Positions 16,601 to 24,430 of a DNA stretch of 64,000 bases are shown piece by piece. Location of the stretch: NCBI GenBank assembly GCA_963658085.1, contig CAVKOU010000004.1, positions 1-64,000 on the forward strand, given 5' to 3'. Below the pieces are notes generated by a model. That model did no database searches, was not told the origin of the DNA, and saw nothing but the letters and a program-made list of their open reading frames with translations. Position 1 is the stretch's first letter, and every line of letters starts with the position of its first letter. The stretch is from CAKRJP01 sp963658085. GTDB taxonomy: Bacteria > Bacillota > Clostridia > Lachnospirales > Lachnospiraceae. The translations under genes were made by a program, and so were the position numbers.

Positions 16601-18216
16601 CGGGTGTAAGTTTGATCTCTCCACCGCCACATCACGATATCTATTCCATCGAAGATTTGGCACAGCTTATTTATGATTGCAAAAATGCAAATAAAGATGC
16701 AAGAATCACTGTAAAACTGGTATCTGAGGCAGGAGTTGGAACGGTAGCAGCCGGTGTTGCAAAGGCAGGAGCAGGACTGATCTTAATCTCCGGATATGAC
16801 GGAGGTACCGGAGCGGCACCTAGAAGTTCTATCCACAATGCAGGACTTCCTTGGGAGCTTGGTCTTGCGGAGACTCACCAGACATTGATTCAAAATGGAC
16901 TGAGAGAGCGCGTGCGTATCGAGACAGACGGAAAGCTTATGAGTGGTCGTGACGTAGCGATCGCAGCAATTCTCGGTGCAGAAGAATTCGGATTTGCTAC
17001 CGCACCGCTTGTAACCTTAGGTTGTGTCATGATGCGTGTATGTAACCTGGATACCTGCCCGGTAGGTGTGGCAACTCAGAATCCGGAGCTTCGTAAATGC
17101 TTCTCAGGAAAGCCGGAGTATGTTATCAACTTTATGAGATTTATCGCTCAGGATTTAAGAGAGCATATGGCAAAACTTGGCGTTCGCTCCATCGATGAGC
17201 TGGTTGGACGTACCGACCTTTTGAAGGTAAAAGATCAGCCTACTTCTGAGAGAGCAGCTACCTTGAATTTGAGTCAGATCCTCTACAACCCATATGTAGG
17301 AACCGATGAGCCAATGATCTTTAACCCGAAGAAGGTTTATGACTTTGAGCTTGAGAAAACTGCAGATGAGAAGATCTTAGTGAAGAAGCTTCTTCCGGCA
17401 CTTGAAAAGGGACAGAAGAAGAGTATCGAAGTAGACGTAACTAACGTAAACCGTACCTTTGGAACCATCTTTGGATCCGAGATTACCAAGCGTTATCCGG
17501 AAGGATTAGAGGAAGATAGTTACGTTGTAAAATGTACCGGAGCCGGTGGACAGTCCTTTGGTGCATTTATTCCGAAGGGATTAACTCTGGAGCTTATCGG
17601 AGACAGTAACGACTATTATGGAAAGGGACTTTCCGGCGGTAAACTTATTGTTTATCCACCGAAGGGAGTAACTTACAAACACGAGGAAAATATCATTATC
17701 GGTAACGTAGCACTTTACGGTGCAACCAGTGGTAAGGCATTTATCAACGGTATTGCAGGAGAGCGTTTTGCAGTACGTAACTCCGGTGTCACTGCTGTAG
17801 TAGAAGGTGTAGGTGATCACGGATGCGAATATATGACTGGTGGACGTGTAGCGATCCTTGGAAAAACCGGTAAGAACTTTGCGGCCGGTATGAGCGGCGG
17901 TGTTGCCTATGTATTGGATGAGGATAATACCTTATACAAGAGATTGAATAAACAGCTTATCAATATGGAATATGTAGTATCCAAGGTAGACGTAGACGAA
18001 TTAAAGGGAATGATTGAGGAGCATGTAGCAAATACAAATTCTGAGATCGGTAAGAAAATCCTTGAGAACTTTACCGAATACCTGCCAAAATTCAAGAAGA
18101 TTATTCCAAAGGATTACGAGCGTATGTTAAAGAAGATTCTTGAATTCGAGGCACAGGGAATGAGCAACGAACAGGCACAAATGGAAGCATTTAATGCGAT
18201 CAAGAGCGGAAGATAG
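13681..18216 (+). CDS. gltB: Glutamate synthase large subunit
   Basis: It makes two glutamates from glutamine and 2-oxoglutarate with electrons delivered by GltD. The 1511 residues have the full architecture: an N-terminal class II glutamine amidotransferase whose nucleophile Cys22 (DNCGIGA) is exposed after removal of a 21-residue propeptide, a central domain, the FMN/[3Fe-4S] synthase domain (AKPGEGGHLPGGKV; GYDGGTGAAPRSS; CNLDTCPVGVATQ with the cluster cysteines) and a C-terminal GXGXG beta-helix. I start at ATG 13681: AAAGGA ends 8 bases before it, while the in-frame ATG 13675 leaves only 2 bases. gltD follows after 12 bases. Confidence 0.97.
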   Translation: MTEQDMSMTKGLYRSQFEHDNCGIGAIVNIKGKKTHDTVVDALKIVEHLEHRAGKDAEGETGDGVGILLQISHKFFSKACKNLGISLGSERDYGVGMFFFPQDELKRNQAKKIFEVIVKKEGMNFLGWREVPIKEEVLGSRAKECMPCIMQGFVERPEKVAKGLEFDRRLYVVRRIFEQSSDETYVVSLSSRTIVYKGMFLVNQLRSFFEDLQHPDYESAIAIVHSRFSTNTNPSWDRAHPYRYLVHNGEINTIKGNADKMRGREENMKSEFLKGELHKVLPAINVAGSDSAMLDNTIEFMVMSGMELPLAVMIAIPEPWANDKAMAQEKKDFYQYYATMMEPWDGPASILFTDGDCMGAVLDRNGLRPSRYYITSDDNLILSSEVGVLDIDPSKIILKERLHPGKMLLVDTVKGKVIDDEELKMDYAGRQPYGEWLDSYMVELDDLKIPNEKVVTYSQDERKKLQKAFGYSYEEVKTSILSMAKTGSEGTAAMGIDTPLAVLSDKHQNLFNYFKQLFAQVTNPPIDAIREKVVTSTTVYVGEDGNILEENPINCRMLKVDNPILTETDLLKIKNLNRPGFKVAEIDMVFYKNSSLEKAIDYLFIEVDRAILDGANILILSDRGVDEYHVPIPSLLALSGLQQHLVRTKKRTSVAIILETGEPREVHHFATLLGYGACAINPYLAHESIKELIESGMLDKDYYAAVDDYNEAILSGIVKTASKMGISTIQSYQGAKIFEAIGLKEDFVKKYFTDTVSRVGGIGIEDIASDYVARHSQAFDPLGLEVDMTLNSIGQHKEKSNGEKHLYNPRTIHALQQSTRRGDYELFKQYTEMVNQEGESINLRGQLEFVYPEKGISIDEVESVDNIVTRFKTGAMSYGSISKEAHEALAIAMNTLHGKSNSGEGGEEIERLDTNRCSAIKQVASGRFGVTSRYLVSAQEIQIKMAQGAKPGEGGHLPGGKVYPWIAKTRHSTPGVSLISPPPHHDIYSIEDLAQLIYDCKNANKDARITVKLVSEAGVGTVAAGVAKAGAGLILISGYDGGTGAAPRSSIHNAGLPWELGLAETHQTLIQNGLRERVRIETDGKLMSGRDVAIAAILGAEEFGFATAPLVTLGCVMMRVCNLDTCPVGVATQNPELRKCFSGKPEYVINFMRFIAQDLREHMAKLGVRSIDELVGRTDLLKVKDQPTSERAATLNLSQILYNPYVGTDEPMIFNPKKVYDFELEKTADEKILVKKLLPALEKGQKKSIEVDVTNVNRTFGTIFGSEITKRYPEGLEEDSYVVKCTGAGGQSFGAFIPKGLTLELIGDSNDYYGKGLSGGKLIVYPPKGVTYKHEENIIIGNVALYGATSGKAFINGIAGERFAVRNSGVTAVVEGVGDHGCEYMTGGRVAILGKTGKNFAAGMSGGVAYVLDEDNTLYKRLNKQLINMEYVVSKVDVDELKGMIEEHVANTNSEIGKKILENFTEYLPKFKKIIPKDYERMLKKILEFEAQGMSNEQAQMEAFNAIKSGR

Positions 18217-18228
18217 GGGGCGAGAGAA

Positions 18229-19728
18229 ATGGGAAAAGCAACAGGATTTATGGAATATGAAAGACAGGATAAAGTAGCAGAGGATCCGAAGTCTAGAATC
18301 AAGCATTTCCAGGAATTTCATACCCCTCTCTCTAAAGAGGAACAGGAAATTCAGGGAGCCAGATGTATGGCTTGTGGAGTACCTTTCTGCCAGTCAGGAG
18401 CCATGCTTGCAGGCATGGCCAGTGGCTGCCCACTGCACAATTTGGTGCCGGAATGGAATGATCTGATCTACCATAGCAACTGGAAAGAGGCATATCTTCG
18501 TTTGAAGAAGACCAACAACTTCCCGGAGTTTACCTCCAGAGTATGTCCTGCTCTGTGTGAGGCGGCTTGTACCTGTGGATTAAATGGAAAGCCGGTATCT
18601 ACCAAGGCTAACGAGTATGGAATTATCGAAAATGCTTATGCTAAGGGATATGCCAAGGCACAGGAAGTGAAAATCCGTACGGGAAAGAAGGTTGCCATCG
18701 TAGGTTCCGGTCCTTCCGGACTTGCAGCAGCAGATATGTTGAATCGTCGTGGACATTTGGTAACCGTTTTTGAAAGAGAAGACAAAGTAGGAGGACTCCT
18801 TCGCTACGGTATTCCGAATATGAAGTTGGAAAAACAGATTATTGACCGCAAGATCGCTATTATGGAAGAAGAAGGAATTACCTTCGTGACCAACTGCAAT
18901 ATAGGAAAAGACAAAAAAGCATCCGCTCTTTTAAAGGACTTTGATAAAGTGATCCTTTGTTGTGGAGCTTCGAATCCAAGAGATATCAAGGTTCCTGGAA
19001 GAGATGCAGAGGGAATCCATTTTGCTGTAGATTTCTTAAAGAGCACCACAAAAGCATTGTGGGCAAATAATATGCAGTTAAAGGACGGAACCTACATTTC
19101 TGCCAAGGGAAAGAATGTTTTGGTCATCGGTGGTGGTGATACAGGAAATGACTGTGTGGGAACTTCTATGCGTCACGGTGCTAAGAGCGTTCTCCAGTTA
19201 GAGATGATGCCGAAGGCACCGGATGAGAGAACGGAAAACAATCCATGGCCGGAGTGGCCGAGAGTCTGCAAGACAGACTATGGTCAGCAGGAGGTTATTG
19301 CTGTATTTGGTCGTGATCCTAGAGAATATCAGACTACAGTAAAAGAATTTATCAAAGATAAAGATGGAAAGCTTAAACAAGCTGTTTTAGTGAAGCTTGA
19401 GGCGAAAAAAGATCCGAAAACAGGACGTTTCCAGATGGTAGAAATTCCGGGAAGCGAGAAGACCATTAACGTGGAATTGGTATTGATCGCAGCAGGATTC
19501 TTAGGAAGCGAATCTTATGTAACAAAGGCATTTGGTGTGGAAGTAAACCAGAGAACCAATGTGGCAACTCCTCAGGGAGCATACGATACCACAGTGAAAA
19601 ATGTCTACGCTGCAGGAGACATGCACAGAGGTCAGTCCTTGGTTGTATGGGCAATCCGTGAAGGCCGTGAAGTGGCAAAACAGGTAGATTATGATCTGAT
19701 GGGTTACACCAATATGTATGTGCAATAA
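18229..19728 (+). CDS. gltD: Glutamate synthase small subunit (NAD(P)H)
   Basis: The electron-input subunit of glutamate synthase. Its 499 residues carry the N-terminal adrenodoxin-like iron-sulfur cysteines (CMACGVPFCQSG, CPLHN, CPALCEAACTCG), an FAD loop (VAIVGSGPSGLAAADML) and an NAD(P)H loop (VLVIGGGDTGNDC), ending with the FAD-contact AAGDMHRGQSLVVWAIREGR. Length and order match GltD and related FAD oxidoreductase subunits. It begins 12 bases after the gltB stop with the G-rich site AGGGGGCG, and is closed by a terminator at 19773. Co-location with gltB supports GltD rather than a stand-alone paralog. Confidence 0.97.
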   Translation: MGKATGFMEYERQDKVAEDPKSRIKHFQEFHTPLSKEEQEIQGARCMACGVPFCQSGAMLAGMASGCPLHNLVPEWNDLIYHSNWKEAYLRLKKTNNFPEFTSRVCPALCEAACTCGLNGKPVSTKANEYGIIENAYAKGYAKAQEVKIRTGKKVAIVGSGPSGLAAADMLNRRGHLVTVFEREDKVGGLLRYGIPNMKLEKQIIDRKIAIMEEEGITFVTNCNIGKDKKASALLKDFDKVILCCGASNPRDIKVPGRDAEGIHFAVDFLKSTTKALWANNMQLKDGTYISAKGKNVLVIGGGDTGNDCVGTSMRHGAKSVLQLEMMPKAPDERTENNPWPEWPRVCKTDYGQQEVIAVFGRDPREYQTTVKEFIKDKDGKLKQAVLVKLEAKKDPKTGRFQMVEIPGSEKTINVELVLIAAGFLGSESYVTKAFGVEVNQRTNVATPQGAYDTTVKNVYAAGDMHRGQSLVVWAIREGREVAKQVDYDLMGYTNMYVQ

Positions 19729-19772
19729 TTGTTAAGTCAAATAGTTGGATCGAATTAGATCAAGTTAGATTA

Positions 19773-19810
19773 AGAACTCTCGTGTATATTATATGCACGG
19801 GAGTTCTTTT
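19773..19810 (+). terminator. Intrinsic terminator of gltBD
   Basis: AGAACTCTCGTG (19773-19784) pairs with CACGGGAGTTCT (one G-U) over an AT-rich loop and runs into TTTT. Confidence 0.88.
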
Positions 19811-19861
19811 GTGTTAGAATGTTTTTGGCTTTTGACGTACTGAAAAATAGGCGGTGAAATT

Positions 19862-20794
19862 ATGAAAGAAAGAGATATATTAACGAAAACATGGATTGTT
19901 GCTGTATTGGCAGCTGTTTGTTGTGCTCTTTGGGGAAGTGCCATCCCGACAATCAAGACAGGATACAGACTTCTTCAGGTAGAAGGAAGTGATGTGGCAA
20001 GTCAGATTGTATTTGCAGGAATTCGATTTGCCCTGGCGGGAATTATGGTGCTGATTTTTGCTTCCGTAAAAGAGAGAAAACCAATGCTGCCGGATAAAGA
20101 AATTTTAAAATATGCCATTCCCGTAGGTCTGGCTCAGACGGTAGTACAATATTTCTTCTTTTATATAGGTGTTGCAAATACCACGGGAGTAAAGGGTGGT
20201 ATCATCACTGGAACCGGCAATTTTGTTGCCATCCTTCTGGCATGTCTGGTATTTCGCAATGAAAAACTCACATCCAGAAAATTTGCAGGCTGTGTCCTNN
20301 NNNNNNNNNNNNNNNNNNNNNNNNNNNNNNNNNNNNNNNNNNNNNNNNNNNNNNNNNNNNNNNNNNNNNNNNNNNNNNNNNNNNNNNNNNNNNNNNNNNN
20401 NNNNNNNNNNNNNNNNNNNNNNNNNNNNNNNNNNNNNNNNNNNNNNNNNNNNNNNNNNNNNNNNNNNNNNNNNNNNNNNNNNNNNNNNNNNNNNNNNNNN
20501 NNNNNNNNNNNNNNNNNNNNNNNNNNNNNNNNNNNNNNNNNNNNNNNNNNNATTTTGATTTTGTATCTGGCTATGGTATCTGCAGTGGCCTATACTTTGT
20601 GGTCCATTCTGTTGACCTATAATGACGTATCAAAGGTGGCGATTTTTGGCTTTATAAACCCTTTATGCAGTGTGGTGCTTTCTGCATTGGTATTGGGAGA
20701 GTATAGCCAGGCCTTTAACTTTGGTAGTTTGATTGCTTTGGCGTTGGTATGCGTAGGTATTTATGTTGTTAATGGAAAGAAACAGGAAGAATAA
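19862..20794 (+). CDS. EamA/DMT-family transporter (interrupted by an assembly gap)
   Basis: A drug/metabolite-transporter-type protein of about 310 residues with ten expected membrane helices in two EamA repeats. Seen parts: N-terminal helix (WIVAVLAAVCCALWGSAIP), the first-repeat signature YFFFYIGVANTTGVKGGII, and the second-repeat end LWSILLTYNDVSKVAIFGF with PLCSVVLSALVLGE. Codons about 146-230 fall in the 253-base N run. The reading frame after the gap continues correctly with the stated N count and total length is normal for the family, so the gap estimate is probably right and the gene intact. Substrate unknown. It stands alone between two terminated units. Confidence 0.85.
   Translation: MKERDILTKTWIVAVLAAVCCALWGSAIPTIKTGYRLLQVEGSDVASQIVFAGIRFALAGIMVLIFASVKERKPMLPDKEILKYAIPVGLAQTVVQYFFFYIGVANTTGVKGGIITGTGNFVAILLACLVFRNEKLTSRKFAGCVXXXXXXXXXXXXXXXXXXXXXXXXXXXXXXXXXXXXXXXXXXXXXXXXXXXXXXXXXXXXXXXXXXXXXXXXXXXXXXXXXXXXXILILYLAMVSAVAYTLWSILLTYNDVSKVAIFGFINPLCSVVLSALVLGEYSQAFNFGSLIALALVCVGIYVVNGKKQEE
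20299..20551. other. Assembly gap (253 N)
   Basis: An unbroken run of N within the EamA transporter gene. It shows the window comes from a scaffold with an estimated gap. Sequence on both sides belongs to one coding frame. Confidence 0.99.
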
Positions 20795-20884
20795 AGATCT
20801 TTTTTGAATAGATTAATAGCCTGGATACACTGAATATTTCACAGAAAGTTCAAGGCGCAAATGTTACAGAAATGTTAATTCCTC

Positions 20885-20913
20885 TTGATTTTAATGAGAA
20901 ATTGATATATAAT
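20885..20913 (+). promoter_or_regulatory. Sigma-A promoter of the NlpC/P60 gene
   Basis: TTGATT (20885-20890) and a perfect TATAAT (20908-20913) are spaced by 17 bases. The leader to ATG 21001 is about 80 bases. Confidence 0.75.
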
Positions 20914-21000
20914 CGACGCAGATGTAGGCTTTTGAATAATATTTTGTAGAAAGCTTATTTAGGGATGAAGAGTATAAAAAACAATAATCAAGGAGTATTT

Positions 21001-22137
21001 ATGAAAAAAAGACTAGTTACGATTTTGATGGCCGCAGTATTGGCTTGCGGAACCATAGCAACACCGGTTATGGCCACCAACGTAGACGATTTAAAGAAAA
21101 GTAAAGCCTCGAAGCAAAGTGAAGTAGAGGCCTTACAGACACAGCTTAATGAGTTGATGACCAAGATGAATGATCTGGAGACTCAGCTGATTGAGAAAGG
21201 TCAGGAGAAGACCCAGGCTGAGGCAGATCTTGAAGTTGCGCAGGAGAAAGAGCAACAACAGTACGAAGACATGAAGCTTCGTATCAAGTATATGTACGAG
21301 GAAGGGGACAATTCAGCCTTAGAGCGCATTGTTAATTCCGGAGACATTGCAGATGTTTTGGCTCAGACAGAGTATGTTGAGAAAGTTCATGCTTATGACC
21401 GTGATATGTTGGAAGAATACAAGGAGACGGTTCAGCAGGTAAAGGATCTGAAGGCTACCATCGAAGATGACCTTCAGAATATTCAGGATCTGGAAGCTGA
21501 GTATGAGGCTCAGAGTGAAGAGCTTAATACGACTATCAGCAACAAGAGCGCAGAGATTACTAATATCGACAGCATGATTCAGGAAGCTGCAAAGGCAGCT
21601 TTGGAAGCGCAGAAGAAGGCGGAAGCTGAGAAGAAGGCTAAGGAAGAGGCTCAGGCAAAGGCGGCCAAGGAAGCAGCAGCTAAGGAGGCGGCTAGTCAGG
21701 CAGCTGCAGCATCAACTGCAAGCTCGACTGCCAGCACAACCACTACTACAGATACAACCGCAGCAGATACGACTACAACAGAGGATACAAGTAGTACAAC
21801 AACTGCTACACCGGCAGCAGACGATGGAACCATCGTAGGACGTGCATATTCATGGGTTGGAAACGCGGAGTATGTATGGGGAGCATGTAGCCCGGGAGCA
21901 TTCGACTGTTCAGGATTTGTAAGCTATTGCTTAACGGGACAGTATGCAAGACTTGGAACCACCTATACTTTCCTGACATGGACCCAGGTATCTGATCCAC
22001 AGCCGGGAGATGTATGTGTAAATGCCAACCACTGTGGTATCTATATCGGTGGAGGTCAGATGATTCATGCGGCAGACTATGGTATCGGTGTTATCGTAGG
22101 TGCTGTACAGGACGGAATGATTTACGTTCGATACTAA
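21001..22137 (+). CDS. Secreted coiled-coil NlpC/P60 peptidoglycan hydrolase
   Basis: A 378-residue exported protein. The signal peptide MKKRLVTILMAAVLACGTIA ends in PVMA, with cleavage likely before TNVDD. Residues about 30-205 form a long coiled coil of the PcsB/CwlO type (KSKASKQSEVEALQ...), followed by an Ala/Glu/Lys linker and a Thr/Ala/Asp-rich spacer. The C-terminal domain from about residue 280 is NlpC/P60, with catalytic Cys303 in FDCSGFV and His344 in NHCGIYIG. Such enzymes cleave peptidoglycan stem peptides at division or growth sites. I start at ATG 21001 because AAGGAG lies 6 bases upstream and the signal peptide begins there; an in-frame ATG at 20965 has neither. A single-gene unit. 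Confidence 0.9.
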   Translation: MKKRLVTILMAAVLACGTIATPVMATNVDDLKKSKASKQSEVEALQTQLNELMTKMNDLETQLIEKGQEKTQAEADLEVAQEKEQQQYEDMKLRIKYMYEEGDNSALERIVNSGDIADVLAQTEYVEKVHAYDRDMLEEYKETVQQVKDLKATIEDDLQNIQDLEAEYEAQSEELNTTISNKSAEITNIDSMIQEAAKAALEAQKKAEAEKKAKEEAQAKAAKEAAAKEAASQAAAASTASSTASTTTTTDTTAADTTTTEDTSSTTTATPAADDGTIVGRAYSWVGNAEYVWGACSPGAFDCSGFVSYCLTGQYARLGTTYTFLTWTQVSDPQPGDVCVNANHCGIYIGGGQMIHAADYGIGVIVGAVQDGMIYVRY

Positions 22138-22175
22138 GATTTTAAATGTTACGAATTTAATAAGAAGTTAAAAAT

Positions 22176-22201
22176 AAAAGCCTTGCAGATGCAAGGCTTT
22201 T
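22176..22201 (+). terminator. Intrinsic terminator after the NlpC/P60 gene
   Basis: AAAAGCCTTGC (22176-22186) pairs perfectly with GCAAGGCTTTT (22191-22201) around a four-base loop. Confidence 0.92.
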
Positions 22202-22256
22202 ATGCTATTCTAATGAAGTTGACGATTAAACACGCATTTGTCTGCCTGAAATGGTG

Positions 22257-22276
22257 CCAGAAAAGTTCTGGTTTTT
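22257..22276 (+). promoter_or_regulatory. Terminator-like hairpin in the rpsB leader (possible attenuator)
   Basis: CCAGAA (22257-22262) and TTCTGG (22266-22271) form a 6-bp stem with a three-base loop and are followed directly by TTTTT, about 50 bases before rpsB. Ribosomal S2 operons are often controlled in the leader by S2 itself. Whether this hairpin takes part is inference, and the promoter of rpsB was not identified. Confidence 0.4.
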
Positions 22277-22326
22277 AGGGCTTACATGCAGATGCGGAAG
22301 TACAAAACCAAATGGAGGAAAGAAAC

Positions 22327-23064
22327 ATGAGCGTTATTTCAATGAAGCAACTTTTAGAAGCAGGTGTTCACTTCGGACATCAGACTAGAAGATGGAACCC
22401 TAAGATGGCTCCATACATCTACACAGAGAGAAATGGTATTTATATCATCGATCTTCAGAAGTCTGTTGGTATGGTAGATGATGCATACCAGGCAGTATCT
22501 GACATTGCATCAGAGGGCGGTACAATCCTTTTCGTAGGAACTAAGAAGCAGGCTCAGGATGCAATCAAGACAGAGGCTGAGCGTTGCGGAATGTATTATG
22601 TAAATGAGAGATGGCTTGGAGGAATGCTTACAAACTTCAAGACAATCAAGAGCAGAATCGCTCGTCTTAAGGATATCGAAAGAATGTCTGAGGATGGTAC
22701 ATTTGATGTACTTCCTAAGAAAGAAGTTATCCAGCTTAAGAAAGAGTGGGAGAAGCTTGAGAAGAACCTTGGTGGAATCAAGGATATGAAGGAACTTCCT
22801 TCAGCAATCTTCGTAGTAGATCCTAAGAAAGAGAGAATCTGTGTACAGGAAGCTCACACACTTGGTATTCCGCTTATCGGAATCGCTGATACAAACTGCG
22901 ATCCGGAAGAGTTGGATTATGTAATTCCAGGTAACGACGATGCAATTCGTGCAGTTAAACTTATTGTATCTAAGATGGCTGATGCTGTTGTAGAAGCTAA
23001 CCAGGGTGCAACAAGCGTTGACTACGAAGAGGCAGTTGAGGCTGAGGAGAACGTAGAAGAGTAA
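22327..23064 (+). CDS. rpsB: 30S ribosomal protein S2
   Basis: A primary 30S subunit protein of 245 residues. Diagnostic segments are LLEAGVHFGHQTRRWNPKM at the N-terminus, RNGIYIIDLQKS, VGTKKQAQDAI, NERWLGGMLTNF and IGIADTNCDPEELDYVIPGNDDA. I start at ATG 22327: GGAGG at 22314-22318 is 8 bases upstream and the N-terminus MSVISMKQLLEAG matches the family; an in-frame ATG at 22312 overlaps the ribosome site. tsf follows after 28 bases in the conserved rpsB-tsf order. Codon usage is strongly biased toward frequent codons, as expected for high expression. Confidence 0.98.
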   Translation: MSVISMKQLLEAGVHFGHQTRRWNPKMAPYIYTERNGIYIIDLQKSVGMVDDAYQAVSDIASEGGTILFVGTKKQAQDAIKTEAERCGMYYVNERWLGGMLTNFKTIKSRIARLKDIERMSEDGTFDVLPKKEVIQLKKEWEKLEKNLGGIKDMKELPSAIFVVDPKKERICVQEAHTLGIPLIGIADTNCDPEELDYVIPGNDDAIRAVKLIVSKMADAVVEANQGATSVDYEEAVEAEENVEE

Positions 23065-23092
23065 GATTTCATTTGCATGGAGGAGAATGAAG

Positions 23093-24025
23093 ATGGCAGT
23101 TACAGCTAAGATGGTAAAAGAGTTAAGAGAAATGACCGGAGCAGGAATGATGGACTGTAAGAAAGCTCTGACTGAGACAGACGGAGATATGGATGCAGCT
23201 GTTGAATTCCTCAGAAAGAACGGTGAAGCAAAGGCTGTTAAGAAGGCTGGACGTATCGCTGCAGAGGGTATCGTTATGGCAGAGGTTCGTGATGACAAGA
23301 CAGCTGCTGTAGTAGAGGTTAACTCTGAGACTGACTTCGTTGCTAAGAATGCTGAGTTCCAGGGATTCGTTAAGAATGTAGTAGCTCAGGCAATTGCAAC
23401 AGAAGCTAAGGATATGGATGCATTTTTGGCAGAAGCTTGGGTAGAAGATGGAAGCAAGACTGTACAGGAAGCATTGAATGAGAAGATTTCTATCATCGGA
23501 GAGAAGCTTAGCATTCGTAGATTCGAGAAGATTTCTACTGAGGGATGTGTAGTATCTTACATCCATGGTGGCGGACGTATCGGTGTCCTTGTTGAAGCTG
23601 ATACAGATGTTGTAAATGACGAGATCAGAACATGTCTTAAGAACGTAGCAATGCAGGTTGCAGCTATGTCACCAAAGTATGTTTCTCGCGAAGATGTAGA
23701 TCAGGATTACTTAGAGCATGAGAAGGAGATCCTTCTTGCTCAGGCTAAGAATGAGAATGCTCAGTCAGCTAAGCCGAAGCCGGACAACATCATTGAGAAG
23801 ATGATTACAGGACGTCTTAACAAAGAGTTGAAAGAGATCTGCTTGTTAGATCAGGTATACGTTCAGGATAGTGACCTTACTGTAGCTAAGTATGTAGAGA
23901 AGGTAGCTAAGGAGAACGGAGCAAACGTTACAGTTAAGAACTTCATCCGTTTCGAGACAGGTGAAGGACTTGAGAAGAAGAACGAAGACTTTGCAGCTGA
24001 AGTTGCAGCTCAGATGAACGCATAA
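23093..24025 (+). CDS. tsf: Translation elongation factor Ts
   Basis: The guanine-nucleotide exchange factor for EF-Tu, 310 residues. The N-terminal UBA-like domain (MVKELREMTGAGMMDCKKAL, EFLRKNGEAKA) is followed by the signature SETDFVAKNAEF and the dimerization/core domain (VSYIHGGGRIGVLVE, MQVAAMSPKYVS). GGAGGAG at 23079-23085 is 7 bases before ATG 23093; the in-frame ATG at 23087 is only one base away, and EF-Ts normally begins MA-x-T/I. A strong terminator follows at 24080. Confidence 0.98.
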   Translation: MAVTAKMVKELREMTGAGMMDCKKALTETDGDMDAAVEFLRKNGEAKAVKKAGRIAAEGIVMAEVRDDKTAAVVEVNSETDFVAKNAEFQGFVKNVVAQAIATEAKDMDAFLAEAWVEDGSKTVQEALNEKISIIGEKLSIRRFEKISTEGCVVSYIHGGGRIGVLVEADTDVVNDEIRTCLKNVAMQVAAMSPKYVSREDVDQDYLEHEKEILLAQAKNENAQSAKPKPDNIIEKMITGRLNKELKEICLLDQVYVQDSDLTVAKYVEKVAKENGANVTVKNFIRFETGEGLEKKNEDFAAEVAAQMNA

Positions 24026-24079
24026 TCTTATAATTCATATAAGAATCTGAACCGTAATTTTATTATGTAAATCAACAAA

Positions 24080-24123
24080 AAACCTTGAATTTCCCATATA
24101 ATGGGATGATTCAGGGTTTTTTT
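24080..24123 (+). terminator. Intrinsic terminator of rpsB-tsf
   Basis: An A-rich flank, then AACCTTGAAT pairing with ATTCAGGGTT (one G-U) and an inner CCCAT/ATGGG pair, ending in seven Ts. Confidence 0.92.
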
Positions 24124-24257
24124 GTGTATTAAATAATTGTTCTATTTGGATTTTTGTATCGATAAATTCTGTCGATAAAAATACATCATCCGTTGCTTTC
24201 AAACGACAACTTTTACAACTATAGTTTTATATAATGAGTCTTGTAGTCATAGGCAAG

Positions 24258-24322
24258 GTCTTATATTCCGTCTATGGGAAATTCTAAAAAGTGCTTCTAA
24301 CTTTGTGCCCGGAATATAAGAC
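24258..24322 (+). promoter_or_regulatory. Perfect 13-bp inverted repeat in the 405-bp gap before the beta-CASP gene
   Basis: GTCTTATATTCCG (24258-24270) and CGGAATATAAGAC (24310-24322) are exact reverse complements over a 39-base loop; two further outer pairs (A-U, G-U) extend the stem. An isolated TATAAT lies just upstream at 24230-24235. Nearby TCGATAAA occurs twice (about 24158 and 24172). No open frame with a ribosome site is present, so a structured leader, a small RNA or a protein-binding dyad are the options. Nothing else recognisable lies in 24124-24430. Confidence 0.5.
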
Positions 24323-24430
24323 TTATATAAAATGTCGCACTAAAAGTGTTAAAAATATATAAAAATACGAATAAATATAGAGGAAATATAGTAAAAGTGC
24401 TAGAATGAAAAGAAAAAAGGAGCTGATGAT

